Part shown: piece by piece, positions 34,170 to 47,229 of the stretch
Numbering within the stretch: the stretch's first letter is position 1
How the letters are laid out: each line of letters begins with the position of its first letter
Source of the DNA: Hemibagrus wyckioides
Lineage: Eukaryota; Chordata; Actinopteri; Siluriformes; Bagridae
Direction: 5' to 3'
DNA length: 64,000 nt
Assembly (NCBI RefSeq): GCF_019097595.1
Contig: NC_080726.1
Span: 18,872,205 to 18,936,204 of the forward strand
The notes under the pieces: generated by a model
Databases searched by the model: none
Told to the model about the DNA's origin: nothing
The model's input: the letters and a program-made list of their open reading frames with translations, nothing else
Made by a program: the position numbers and the translations under genes

Positions 34170-34545
34170 TTGATACACTTCGCTAAATGCCTCACTGAAA
34201 ACAGTGTTTATACATAACCTGGGCTATTTCTCAGGTATTTTTTTTACCTGAAGATTTTTTTTACCTTTTTACCTATTTTTTTCAAAAGAATTTGATTAAA
34301 TTCTTCAAACTTCAATTCTGTAACTCTTCCTTAATGTAACGAATGATATGTTAAATAAGCACTACTAATCTAGTGTTAGTAGTGCTTAGTAGTGCCATCT
34401 AGTGTTTACAATAGACAGATAATTACGAAAGAGTTTAAAAGAGGTTTTAGTGCATGAATTCACAAGTAAGAACAACAAAATTACTTGGTAATTGCTGAAA
34501 TATTTTACTTGTGTTATATTTCGGTGTTGTGACTCTCAAACGTGT
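34170..34545. other. Spacer between tRNA genes
   Basis: AT-rich. It holds a CTCF-like motif at 34392-34405 and otherwise nothing recognised. Confidence 0.5.
34392..34405 (-). promoter_or_regulatory. CTCF-like motif between tRNA genes
   Basis: The minus strand reads ACACTAGATGGCAC, 13 of 14 positions of the core CCASYAGRKGGCRS. It lies between tRNA-Gly and tRNA-Pro. Binding is not shown. Confidence 0.3.
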
Positions 34546-34617
34546 GGCTCGTTGGTCTAGGGGTATGATTCTCGCTTAGGGTGCGAGAGGTCCCGGGTTC
34601 AAATCCCGGACGAGCCC
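34546..34617 (+). tRNA. tRNA-Pro (anticodon AGG)
   Basis: Starts GGCTCGTTGGTCTAGGGG. The anticodon arm TCGCTTAGGGTGCGA holds AGG, and the T arm reads CCGGGTTCAAATCCCGG. Acceptor GGCTCGT pairs with ACGAGCC. TTTTT follows at about 34631. All arms pair. Confidence 0.95.
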
Positions 34618-35257
34618 AAATGCTTTGCTCTTTTTCCTCCAAAAAAATGGTTGTTATTTATCCCTTTTAAAATAAAGGCTGATTTGCGTGTAATGACTCG
34701 CACAAAGAAATAATCACTCTGAAATAAACTCTGTTTAATTGGTACTTACCTGCATATATATTCCATGTTGATTGTTGAGTTGTTTTAAATGTACAAATGT
34801 AGTTGCTAAAGCAGACAGATGGGTAGGTTTGTATAGAGTAAATGATCCTGGTGCAAAATAAAAGCAAAAATAGTTGGTGTCTGTTGTTGGTTTCCTTCTT
34901 CAGTTTTAGCCCTGGTGCGATAAGGCAAATAAAGCAAATAAAACAATTAAGAGGAAGGATACCTTCAGGTGAGCATCATGCACACTAAATAATCACTCGA
35001 CATCTTGTTTTATTCAAACGCACACAATCGAACAAAAACACAAACTGGGTGATTAAAGCATGATAGGTCGGGGAATGTCAACTAGAATGACACTTTTTTG
35101 AGGTCGAAAAAATTTGTCTGTTTATTTGTTTTGGGTGTTCAGGACGTCGTATAATCAGTGTTTGTTCCAAATAACTGTCGACCCTTAATATGGACAATTA
35201 AATTAACAATGTTGCATAACGAATATTCTTGCAGTGTAATAGAGGCTGAAAAAGCAC
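34618..35257. other. Spacer between tRNA-Pro and tRNA-Trp
   Basis: AT-rich unique DNA; nothing recognised. Confidence 0.5.
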
Positions 35258-35329
35258 TGACCCCGACGTGATTTGAACACGCAACCTTCTGATCTGGAGT
35301 CAGACGCGCTACCGTTGCGCCACGAGGTC
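35258..35329 (-). tRNA. tRNA-Trp (anticodon CCA), left copy
   Basis: The minus strand starts GACCTCGTGGCGCAACGG, has anticodon loop CTCCAGA (CCA) and ends CGGGGTCA. The T loop is TTCAAAT. A T5 terminator follows at about 35249-35253. It is identical in its 72 bases to the plus-strand copy at 35488. Confidence 0.95.
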
Positions 35330-35487
35330 CCACGGGAAGGTAAACGCAACGCAAGTGCAAACGAACCGGTCAATAACACGTCTCAAAAGTCCAAGCGCTA
35401 ATCTAGTATTGCGAATATGACCAGTGTTTGTTTACCGAACACGTGCACAGAGTTATATAAGTGACACGATCAGCTGATTCAGTAAGA

Positions 35488-35559
35488 GACCTCGTGGCGC
35501 AACGGTAGCGCGTCTGACTCCAGATCAGAAGGTTGCGTGTTCAAATCACGTCGGGGTCA
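35488..35559 (+). tRNA. tRNA-Trp (anticodon CCA), right copy
   Basis: The same 72-base gene on the plus strand, divergent from the first copy with a 158 bp spacer. TCTTTT ends it at about 35561-35567. Flanking DNA outside the tRNA body is not shared with the other copy. Confidence 0.95.
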
Positions 35560-37634
35560 ATCTCTTTTAATGGGCAACTTTTTTTTTGTTTGATCTAATT
35601 TTGTTTTTTACACGATTATAAACCGTACAGAGGAAATTGTTTCAATTAGTCTGTACGACTAATTTAACGTAAATTGTAACGACTAACAGACTTTCAATCA
35701 GTCTGTTTAACTGAAAGGTATACCAAATCTGATGTGGTAGTTTAACATTTACACTAGCAAGTTTGTTGCAAATGGGTTGAAATTGAGTTTGTGAAAATTG
35801 GTTGTTTGATTTATGTGCTACATTTTGTAATAACTCAAGTGGCATATTAGCAAAGCAAGCTAAACTTCATTGTACTAGCTATATATATATTAATGTCTCT
35901 ATAAAAATTTAATGAGAGGCATATTTGATAATTTGATTTGCTATAAGTTAGTTGTTGCTTGCTTGTGTGAATGTAATGTTACTAATGTCCTAGATTCTCT
36001 GTTCCTTCATCAGGTGAATGAGTTGGAATTAATTGCATAGACGTATATACCACACAAAATCTACCAAAATCCTATTAATTTACTTAAATCTATATTGCTT
36101 GTCTTCCTAAACAAATCAGAAATAGTACAGCAAAACTTGGGATTAATGAATAATTTAGCTGCAGCTAAACCTAAGTTAGCTAACAGCTAAAATAATTTAA
36201 GGCTAATGAGAAAATATTTCAATAATATTTGCTAGCTATACTGCTAGCAAATTAGGCTAACTTTTAACCTTAAAGCAAGTTTCTAAACTGGCTGCCTAGA
36301 AAATGTGCCTGTTATCAGCAACCAGCAAAATACACATAAAATATGTTTTCACTCATAACTTATAATTTATTTGAGATGTTTAACCTCAATACTGTTTTGA
36401 GCAATATCTTTTATTAAGAAAAACTTTGCCCAGCTAGCTAGGGTTAGCTTTCTGACAAAGAAATACAATAGTTAGTGTTATATGAGGCAGAAATATGGCT
36501 GAACTTGGCTTTTTGTAAGATATGACACAAATTATACATATCTTATATATAAACATTTCAATGAAAATCACAATTATATTTACAGTCAGCAAATGATTCA
36601 TTTTAAGCTGTTACTTCTAGCTATTTTAAAATGATCTCATGTTCTCTGCAACATTATTTCAGGATCTTCGGATAGCCAAGCCAGATCATCTCCAATCCTG
36701 CACTTGATGTCCGTCCCTCAGGATTAGACCAGAACAAAAATAATCACAAGAGACACGGGATTTAAGAGTTTTAATATCAGATCTCCATATACAAACTTGA
36801 TATTGTGATGTCGACTGCCAGTTGGTTGGTCTCAGGCATTACTGTGTAACCGTGTTAAATGCACACATACTCGGAAATAAAATCACATGCTTATGGAAGT
36901 TGCGTTGAACAATAAGCGATGTTAATGTAGGGGCCAGCTCCTGCAAGAGAGTCTTTTTAGTGTACAGATTTAGGCATCTTGAAATAGTGGTAAATACTTT
37001 CTTCCACACGACTGTTAGGATGCGTACACACACGTACACACACACACCAGTGCTAGAAACGGCAGCCATTTTTCAGATTACCAGCATACTCCAGGGTAAT
37101 GAAATGTTTTGTTTTTTTCTCAGCCAATATCACTGCTTGTGTTGTGCTCAAACACTCCACAAGGCTACAACATATGCTGAATGATTTGTTCCATTGCCTT
37201 ATCCATGTTAGCAAACACAGATGCACTGAATTAATTTGTTTGATAAAGAGGAAATTGTACCTGACATCACCACTAACTTGACATAAAATTCTGGTTGAAC
37301 TTCCATGGTACAATTGTTATCCTACTGACAGCACGCTAGCTAGAAACCCCGGCTCCTCTTTTTAAATTACACAGTAAACAAACACTAGCTAGCATAAATA
37401 GAGTGGTGCTGTGATTAGGCAGCTAGTTAACCTAGTTAGTGTCACAACACACACAAATTACACTAAGTAGGTTAATCCAGGAATTTATGTTAAGCAGTAG
37501 GTCAGCCTGAAGGTGTCCAAAAGAAAGAGCAGTTTGTTTATATATATAAATAAACTGCTCTTTCTTTTCTACTTCCACCTATATATATATAGATAGGTGG
37601 AAGTAGAAAAGAAAGAGCAATTTATTATATATTT

Positions 37635-37666
<32 letters not shown>

Positions 37667-40600
37667 GGGATAAAGAAGTACAGAATGTAACTCAAGGATT
37701 AAAACATGTGGTCACATTGGAAAAACGCATCTCTTCAGCAGGTAGGAATGATAACAGATACAGGAAAAAATGTACACTTTGCTTCAGTAGCTAAATGTAG
37801 CTTGGGCAACAAAAACAAATAAACAAAGAAAAAATAATAATCCTGCATTCAAGAACTAGTTTTAAACACACCTTCGACACCTTCTTTCCGTTTCTCTATC
37901 GTTGCATCTGATGTTGTCTCAAGAGCCTCTCGGTTACTGCTAGTTGACTTGTGTCAACGTAAACTAAGCTTAGTTTCTGATGCAGATCTGCCAACTGTAA
38001 AAGTGGAATAGCCTGGGGAATGCAGATCAGTAAATTTTTCAAGACTTTTGCCTTCACAAATCACTTGTCTAGCATCTCTTCTCAAAACCGTGAAATGGTC
38101 CCACACGTGCAACATTTATTCCTGTTTATCAATAGCTTTGTTTTCTGGCCACATTTCAGTACATCGCTAATAACTATACTTTGCAGATGTTAGCTATATA
38201 CTTCTTTAACCTCCACTGCTCGATCTCGTAAATGTTTGAGGGTGTTGAATCTTTCAAGCGGGAACATACTAGAAATTTCTTGCAGTCAAGAAGAGCCAGC
38301 CAACCAAAATATTAGGTGTCTCAGTTTAAATCACCTACATGATTGTCAGTCACTTCATATTCTGATATTCAGATATCGATTGGCATTATCAGGGGAGGAA
38401 AAGACGACTGCTGAAGGTTGGCATGTCAGCTAATGGAGTTCAATCCAAATGACGGACAAATTGGTAAAATCGCAAATGTAAAAAGCAAAGCTGATGGAGC
38501 TTCACCGTGTTAGCTAGTTAGTATGCTAAAGGATACACAGAGTGCATAAAACCCCCAGCAAATCATTTCATCCACACTACATTCGCAGTCAATGTCGAAC
38601 GTCGTCCATTTTAATTACACTTCCCACTATAAACTCAATATTCACACACAGGACGACACACAGGGCAAGGGAAGGTGATGAAGGCTTATTAAACGGCATT
38701 CAAATGCAGAGAAACCTGCTAGCCAAGAGAAGTGCTGATTTTTTGATGTTTCATTAATCACATAACCTAGCTCAACAGCTGTTCTGGTGACTGTGGTGGT
38801 CCTCCCTATAGAGCTGTTCTGCTGCCTAGCTAAGCTAAGAACAAATGGCTGGCTAGTTCGGTAGTTTTTCTTCAGTCATGCGTTGAAAAAAAGTAATGAG
38901 CAAAACCTTATAAATGAACACAGCTTAATCAATACCTTAAACATCAACATATAAACCTCACCGTTATACAAAAACATTACAAACATAATCAAGACAGCTA
39001 GTTATCTCAACACGTGAGCTCTCAAGAAAAACACACTCTATACGAATGATGACAGGAAAACCACCACAGTCCGAGTTACATTAATCCAAAATCAGTAATA
39101 CAGCTCTACATTTCTCAAAATCGAAATCACCCCCCTCACACACACACACAGTTCGCTAGCTCAACCATTCAACCTTCTGGAAAACCATCTGTGCTTGTTT
39201 AATGGGCTAAAAATCAAAACTGTTCATTTGTGCAAAATATTGCAAGAGGCATAGCAGGTAAGAAAAATGCTGCCTAGTAGATGCTACAATAGTTCTATAT
39301 ATGTTACTCAACTACAGTGACAAATATCTTTCTTAGGCTAGCTAGCTTAACTAGCTGGCAAATTATCTTGTGTTAATTTGCAAAGCCTAGTTTAATTCAC
39401 TGATGGAATAAAATGATTCCAATAACTGGAGTCAGCAATATCGAGAAAGCTTAGATTTGAGAAAGCTTGTGAATAATGTCTCATTCTTGCTTCAGCTATT
39501 TAGCAAACTTAAGCTAGTAGCATTTTAGCTCGGTATGTCGACCTTGTTGGACGTGTATCTCTTTAGGACTATGTTCGGTAAGAGCCAGGAAACCAGTTCA
39601 GGCTAAAAGGAATGCAGCTACTTCATCAAATCCCAATCGTTGGCCTGAACAGCATAGGGAGCACTAGCATACAGAAACGCTAAATCTTTAGATCCCCTAC
39701 GTTTCACAAACATGACATTCAAACATAACTATGTACAATATAGGATTTTCATATATTAATTATTTGAGTTTGTTATTTCAATACATTTCGTCCTCTGCCT
39801 TTATAGAGTATTTTGAATATGTACAATATAAATTACTACAGTTTCAATGATAAAATAAATAAATAAGATACAATGGCCGTGGCATCTGCAGTGTTCCCCC
39901 CCCCCGTCCCCTTTTGGTAGAGGGGGTGGGGTGATGGAAGGAATGTCTCAGTCTCCTTTCCATCATAGGAAAAGTGAAAGGAACGTATCGAGAAGCTGAT
40001 ATGGAAGATAAGAGTATCTACACTTGTGTGGTGTGCGTCACCGTCTTTGTATATTTGTCTTTACATAAGCTGCATGTGTGTGTTTTATGTTTGTGTGGTT
40101 ATGAAAATGAGACAGGGTTATAACATTGGTAACACTCTGCCAGACCAACTCTAGGCCTCAAGGATAGGAAGTGAAGCCTCTGAAAACAGGAAGCAGGAAG
40201 TGTCAGTGCAGTTGACTGTGAAAAAGCTTTGCTGCCAGCTATACCACCGTTCCACTGGGTGAGTTTCCGTTTTGTGTCGATAATGGTTGAGAAGAATGCT
40301 GCAACAAGAAGAGGACAAATAAAATTTGAGAGAGAAAACAAACCTACAGATACCATTGTCTACCCCTGGTCAGTTTGTGAAACTTTACAAATCACTTTTT
40401 GTTTTTTTTGCCTCAAATCCAGATTAAAAAATTTAAATCTGACCGCTCAAACTACAAGGAAGGTTATTTTTAGCCATAATGTTTATTTTTAGCCATAAGT
40501 TAATTAATCCATCTCCCGAAGCCAAATGCTTCTTAACATGAGACATTCATGCCTGCCATTTTATTATGGAATGTTAATAGCCCAGAAATATAACATGCTA

Positions 40601-40916
40601 AATTGCACATTTTAAAACTGATACATTTTTTCCAACCGGAATACAATTGGAAGCAAGGAGCAAGACGTTGGTTAAGACATGTTCTTAACTGAATATTATA
40701 AATAAAGTATTCAAATGTTAAACTGTCTAACCGCAGACACGTAGGACTACAAGTCTAACTGAATGTGGTTAGAGTCTTACCAGGATCTTACCCATCTAAA
40801 AAAGAGGCATGATAAAATCAGTCATAAATGGAGTCCAAAATGTCTCCATCTCTTTTCGAATTTGTTATCACTGATTAAAATAATAAATAAATATGCTTTA
40901 AAGACATTACCATCAT
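35560..40916. other. Gene-poor stretch, possible wdr20 3' end
   Basis: AT-rich DNA with AGCTAGC-rich patches (36170-36430), a nested hairpin at 37522-37618, a C9 run at 39898 and no supported coding exon. wdr20 reads toward this region and its last short exon and 3' UTR should be here, but I could not identify them. Confidence 0.45.
37522..37618. repeat. Nested palindrome / double hairpin
   Basis: AGAAAGAGCAGTTT (37522-37535) is inverted at 37552-37565. A second, longer inverted pair of 26 bp perfect arms sits at 37557-37582 (GCTCTTTCTTTTCTACTTCC...) and 37593-37618 with a 10-base TA-rich loop. The arms overlap, so two exclusive hairpins can form. Confidence 0.85.
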
Positions 40917-40928
40917 TTAAGGTCTCAC

Positions 40929-43900
40929 CATTTTGCCCGGCCTTGCCCAGGTGCAGATGAGCCCCTCTTGGCATGCAGTGATTATGCAATCGTCCATGAA
41001 GACAAGAACTGTGAGCCTCTCATGAGCAATCTTCTTACAAACAAGAGGTTCTAGCAAAGGGACTTCGTTCATCCGTGGACACAATGTTGTTCCTAGCACC
41101 TTAGAGGCATCTAGTCGGTTGCTACGCGGCGCTACATTGATCTTGTCGTTGCTCTTGCTGATATTCCCAAGACTGTGGTAACGCTTGTGCTCCTTTTCTC
41201 CTCCAGTGGCGGATTTGTCTGATTTGCGCTCTTGGAGCGACAGTGTTGCAAAACGTCCAATGCTAAAGGGAGCACTGCTTCCTCCTCCGCTTCCTGCCGT
41301 CCCTCCACTATCTGTCCCCCCTTGGCCTTTTGAAGCATTTGCAACAGCAGGGTGCGGAAGGGAATTGGACCTTGAGAGAGAGCGAGGTAGAGGAAGGGGC
41401 AATGATGCTGTCTGGTGGGTGTTGGAAGGGTGATGGTGACCTTCAACCCCTCCACTTCCGCTCGTGCTATTCAATCCTGCACTAATGGAAGGTGGCGCAT
41501 TGGAGCCGAAAGTGTTGGTGAGGGCACGGGAAAGGGGAAGTCGAGGATACAGGACATCATCTGTGAGATCCCAGAGGCAAAACTGGGTATCTTGTCCCAC
41601 CGATCCAAAGCGGTATGAGACAGATGGCCCACCACCTTTAGAACTGTGTCGAGAGAGACGGGACAAAGTGCTGCTGGTTCGCACACGACCAAAATTTAAT
41701 GACCCCTGACCCTGGTGGAGATCCTCCTCACTACCGCTAAGCTCCATTGGTTCCTCTTCTTCTAAGCTGGTTGTAAAGGGGTCAAATGCCACCACATTGA
41801 CCCAGGACTTGTGGCCATGACCTCGTGCCACCACACGACTCTCTGCAAATGACCAAACAGTGACCAAGTCGTCTTCTCCACCAGTAGCCAGATATTTCCC
41901 ATCTGGACTCCAAGAAACGCAGAGCAAGCCACCAAAGTAGCTCTTCATGACACCATGCAGCTCCATTGAATCAAAATGAAAGACACGTAGGCAGCCATCT
42001 TGGCCGACACAAGCTATGTGCACACCGTCAGGCGAAAAAGCAAATTCATTCAGCCCACCTTCCCCCACTGCCCATTTCAGAAGTGGATTGCGAGGCGTTT
42101 TGGTTTTGCAAGCATAAACAGCAAAACCCTCACCCTGACGAAGCAGAGAATACTGTGGCGCTGTTGTGCCACAGGGGTGCTCCACATTATAGAGGTAGAG
42201 GTGACCACTAGCATGGGAGGCCAGGAATAAGTTCTCAGATTTAGGGAGCCATTTGAGACAGGTCACTTTTGTTTTGTCTATTAATCTCTGTAAAATAAAG
42301 GGATAAAGCAGTAGAATGTGAATATTAGTAACTTTCCATCACCTCTGGCCAACATTATGATTATTCAGTTATTGTACAATGTCACAAGTTTGGGTCATAC
42401 TGACCTAATGATTCCATAAATATTACCATGTTAATAATAAAGTACACAAAACATCAAATTATTCTGGAACTTTAGACCTTCGCTGAACAATCTCACCCAC
42501 ACACCTCTTCATTGAAGAGCTTGCTGGTCTCTTTTTTGATGGGGTCCAGGTACTGCACCTGGCCTGCTGAGAAGCCCACAATGAGAGCCACGCTGTCCGC
42601 AGTCGCTGAATACTGATTAAAGTCATGACACGTGGGCTGCGTTCCCTTATATATTCGTTTATCTATAGGCTTACTTAGATCCACCGCCTATGAAATGGGA
42701 AAGAAAAGGACAAACACCATAGATAAAGTGTACATTGTGTGTTAACCACATTTGGAAAAGATCAAAGATGGTTTGATGCATGAATAAAACCTCTCGCAAG
42801 CACAGATCTCTCACCTAACGAGCTTCATTTGAGATATTGTAACATGCCTTGAAGGAACAAAAAAAAATCAAATGTACACATTCTTCTCAGACCAAATAAA
42901 ATCAATCAAGCAAGATATACACTAAATGACCAAAGGTTTACAGACACTTATCCATCTGCGGTTCTGAAATGTGGCTCTGCACCAAAGATGGGGAAGCACA
43001 CAATTGGCTGCAATGCTGTATGCTGCAGCATTACAATTTCCCTTCATTGGAACTAAGAGGCCCAAACCTGTTCCTTGCCCCTATACACAAAGAAAGCTCC
43101 ATAAAAACATGGTGCAAAAACTCCAGTGTCCCGCACAGAACCATGGCCTCAACACCACTGAACACTTTTGGGTTAAACTAGAAAACTGATTGCAGCCCCA
43201 GGCCTCTTCACCCAACATCAGTGCCTGACCTCACTAATGCTCTTGTAGCTGTAGGAAAAAATCGCCACAGCCTCCAACATCGTTGGAAAATCATCGTAGA
43301 AAATTTTCCCAAAAGCATGGAGCTTATTATAACAGCAAAGGGAGACTAAATCTACAATGGGATGTTCAACAAGCACAAAAAGGTGCAATGGTCAGGTGTC
43401 CACAAACTTTTGCCCATATAGTATATTACTATGCACCCAAGCAAAAGTTGATTTTGTTCTTTTGTATGGTCACAGTAGAGTACTATACAAGGTTCCTCCC
43501 TAAATCCAGCTTTATACAATTTATGCAAAACATCTAAACCTAATAATGCTGTGCAGTGATGTACAATAATTGATATGCAGCATTTCCAACCACAAAAAAT
43601 TACCAAAACATCTTTCAATTTACCTCAGACCTAGTGTAGTAGTGCCAAAAAGCAAACCAAATCGACCATTCTTACCTGTGTTAAAAAGGACTATTTTCTT
43701 TTTCAGAAGAGAAGGTGGAATACATGGTTTATGCTTTGGCACTGTTGGCTGCTGCTGGGGCAGTGAGGCATGCAGCCAGGCTTTTCAGTGTCAGATACTG
43801 GGGACACTAAGATATTGGTTCACCACAACTGTACAAGGGGCAAGCAACACATTCTCCCACCAGATAGTAAGGCATAGGTACAGTACTTGATGTTTGGCAC

Positions 43901-46900
43901 TTCCTAGCAAATACTCCTATGCCAGGGTTCTCCAGTCTTATCCAAAAAAGGGCCGGTGTGGGTGCAGGTTCTCAATTCCAGTCAAGCCGGAGCCAAACCT
44001 GATCCACCTGTTTAATCAGTTGACCTTGCCTTTCAGTAGACTCCGATGCGGCTTCTGTTTGGTTGGAATAGAAACCTGTACCTAGGCCGGCTCTTTCCAG
44101 ATAAGATTGGACACCCCTGCCCAATGTCATAAATGGAGACAAAGAGGTAGCAGGACCTACCACAGCTTGGCAAAAAAGTGGTAGGCACTTTTCATAAGAG
44201 GACAGCTTGACTGCAGCTGCAACTGACAAAAGGAAGACGATGTGCACCAGGAAGCAGATGGTGCTGATATATTCTGAGTTATTCACCATCAGCATCATGA
44301 AGGAAAATGGGGGAAATGCAGACAAATTGCAGTGAGTCTTCAAGTAAGTAATATTATCTTAGGATTTTTGAAAAAATGGACTGCAGACTGCTATAGTCAG
44401 GAAAATCACAATTATTATATTTTGTGTATATTATCCATTTTTCAATGCAAAAGGGGTACTTTACTGTGGTGCAAGTCAGTAAATGTTGGACATTGTATAC
44501 AGTATATAGTATATGCAAAAGGTCTGTGGACACAATCATCACACCCAAAAGTGTTTTCTGAACATCCAATTCTACAATTTTGTCACTCTTGGGTGTTAAA
44601 GCTAAAAACCTCCACCCTTCTAGGGAGACAAAAACAAAGCAGAGACATATTTATACTGCAGGTGTGATGGCCAGGTGTTTATAAACCTCATACAGGCTGT
44701 ATTTGTGTTAGGAACTCAATAACTTACATAAAATCCCCTAGAAACTAATCATGCTTTTAACAGTTATATACTGATAAAGTAGATTTGGAAAAGACTAAAA
44801 TCCAAGAGAGTCAGCACTTAAAAGGATTATATGGGGCTTCTCAGGAATAAAGATAATGAAAGAGGCTCATATATGGCACAGAAAGCTGAACAACTGAAAA
44901 GCTGCGTTTCTCTGGCCAGACCATCTACAAATAATCATCCGAAATAAGACCCATAGCCTCATAGTTTTTTCTGGCACATACCCATAACAGCCATAACATC
45001 ACCACTGCCTCATCATCTGCCTCCCTCATAACCTTCTCATATTGCATTAAAATCTTTATATTACAGACTAAGATTGTTCAAATCACGACAATGCTGCATC
45101 CATCCACAGCTGGGATCCAACAGAGGAAAATTTGCCGTGGATCTTTTAAGAAGAACCCTTTATTTGCCATTTATACAGAGATGTTCTTTCTTCACATATA
45201 CCACAGGGTTAGGGGCCTTGCTCAAGGGCCCATCACTGGCAGCACAGTGGTCTCAATCTTCTGAGCAGTAACCAAGAGCATTTATACACTCGGGTGGTGA
45301 CACCGTGACCAACTTTCTCAGTGGTAGCTGTAGTATGACAGAGGATAGCTGACTGGTGTGTGGGAACTAAATTGGGGAGAGAAGGTCGTACTTTTGGGTG
45401 AATCCTTGCAACCGTGTTTCCCCAATAATGTAAGAACACTTACTTAGCCAAAATATCCATAAAGAACCTTGTGTGAATAAGTATAATTACTCAAAATGCA
45501 AGTCTCAAAATAAGGTCTATGTTGGTTAAGTAAGTGGAGCATAGTTTTGAGAAGCCCCTTGTTTCCCACCCAAAACACAAAGCAAAGATTTAACTAGAGT
45601 TAGCATGCTAACCATCATCATATCACATCACTGTCAAGCTCACTACATACCACTTTAAACACAGAAACCGGCTCATAATGATTTCTGAGAAAGTCTCAGG
45701 TTTGACGATTTTTGGACTAACAAATTTGACCCAAGCACCAATTTCTGTCCGAAGGATCCAAAACTTTTCTCAGATGAGGAACATTGGACACCTAAATGTT
45801 AGTGACTTTATAGTTGTATTTACCTTCACAAAACGAAACAAAAAAAAAAAGAGATCACAATTAAATCATTTTTTTTAAAGATAAAATTATTTTTTTAATT
45901 AATAGCGGCACAGTTTAAAGGTTACAGGGGAAAAAAAAAAAAAAAAAATCACTGATGGGTAGTATGACACAGCTCATTTTCATTTCTTTGACATACCCAT
46001 TACGGCTTTTCATTTATTAATGAATGAAGCGTCATACTTTTTATCCATTTACAGTTGCCTCGATTGTAATAGAACATCTGTTAAACATGTTAGCTCCCTC
46101 ACAAAAGCCTCTCTTTTTCTGTTTTGGATCAAATGTTCTCACAGAAAACCTTACTAGAGCAAAGTTCCGATATTTTTCATTGTCAAATAATTTTTTTTTT
46201 TTAAATCCTGGTACTGTTAGGCTAAAATTAAGGGAAGCAACCACATGTGTAAAATGGAAAAATCAAGCTTTTTTCCCTAAAGTTGTATGCAGTTCAGGCT
46301 GCAATACATCATTTCCATTACATGAGTTACAACGACTTATTCTGATCCTGATTGTCCTGAATTTTGAAATCATCTGATTTCTTGGTCAATATAAACACAC
46401 TCATTGTTCACATCCGTTAATTATGTACAAGGCTTTAGTAACAAAACATGATGTTGAAGATGCTGACAATGCCAACTACTCATACAGAATAAGAAAACGT
46501 GACTGTTAAACAAGAATCAAGGTCATTTTCTTTTCACATCCGGTCTGGAGTAAAAAGTGAGAAACCTTGTTAGAATGGGTCATATGATTTTGTGTCAGTT
46601 TTGCTGATATTCTGCTACAAAAACTGCTACAGAAACAGTACAGCCAAATGTACAAATGTTTGCATTACTAGCTACTGAAATTCTTTAATTAAAAAATAGT
46701 ATTTTGCTTATTATTAATTGTCAATAATAATAACTATTATTTTAGTTCTTAACATTTAATTCATTAAAGAAACTCAAGGGTTGCTTTTTTGTAATACTGA
46801 CAGATTTTGCACCATATCTTGAGAAATGAAAAAATAAAAACAACTTTGATTTAAATATTAATAATGGAATTAATCATACTAATAAACATTTTTGGAAATA

Positions 46901-47195
46901 TTGTTCAAGCGATTTGTTTGTTTTGTCTTTTTAAAATGACTAAGTAGACAAGCAAAAGGGCAAAATATTATTGAAGACAAATAATTAATGATGGAAAGGC
47001 AAGATGCTGCTGTATGCTGCAGAGGCGACACTGTGACCTGACAGCAAATAGAGGCTTTATAGAGAGATAAGAAAAGTGTTTTTTTACGAATAGTGATTAT
47101 TTTTTCGGTATTATTATATTATGTATTATGCAGGTGTATAACAGACCGGCCCTACTAATGACAGGTTTATATGCAACTGAGATTTCCGGTTCGCC

Positions 47196-47229
<34 letters not shown>

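Noticed and set aside
35258..35559. tRNA-Trp pair as an attachment site for an integrated element
   Set aside because: No integrase or element lies between them; the 158 bp spacer is too small and both genes are whole.
37377..38760. Small plus frames between the tRNA cluster and wdr20
   Set aside because: Under 75 residues, no good start or splice context, and repeat-like composition.
41185..42230. Several plus frames opposite wdr20
   Set aside because: Shadows of the wdr20 large exon; codon pattern and conservation lie on the minus strand.
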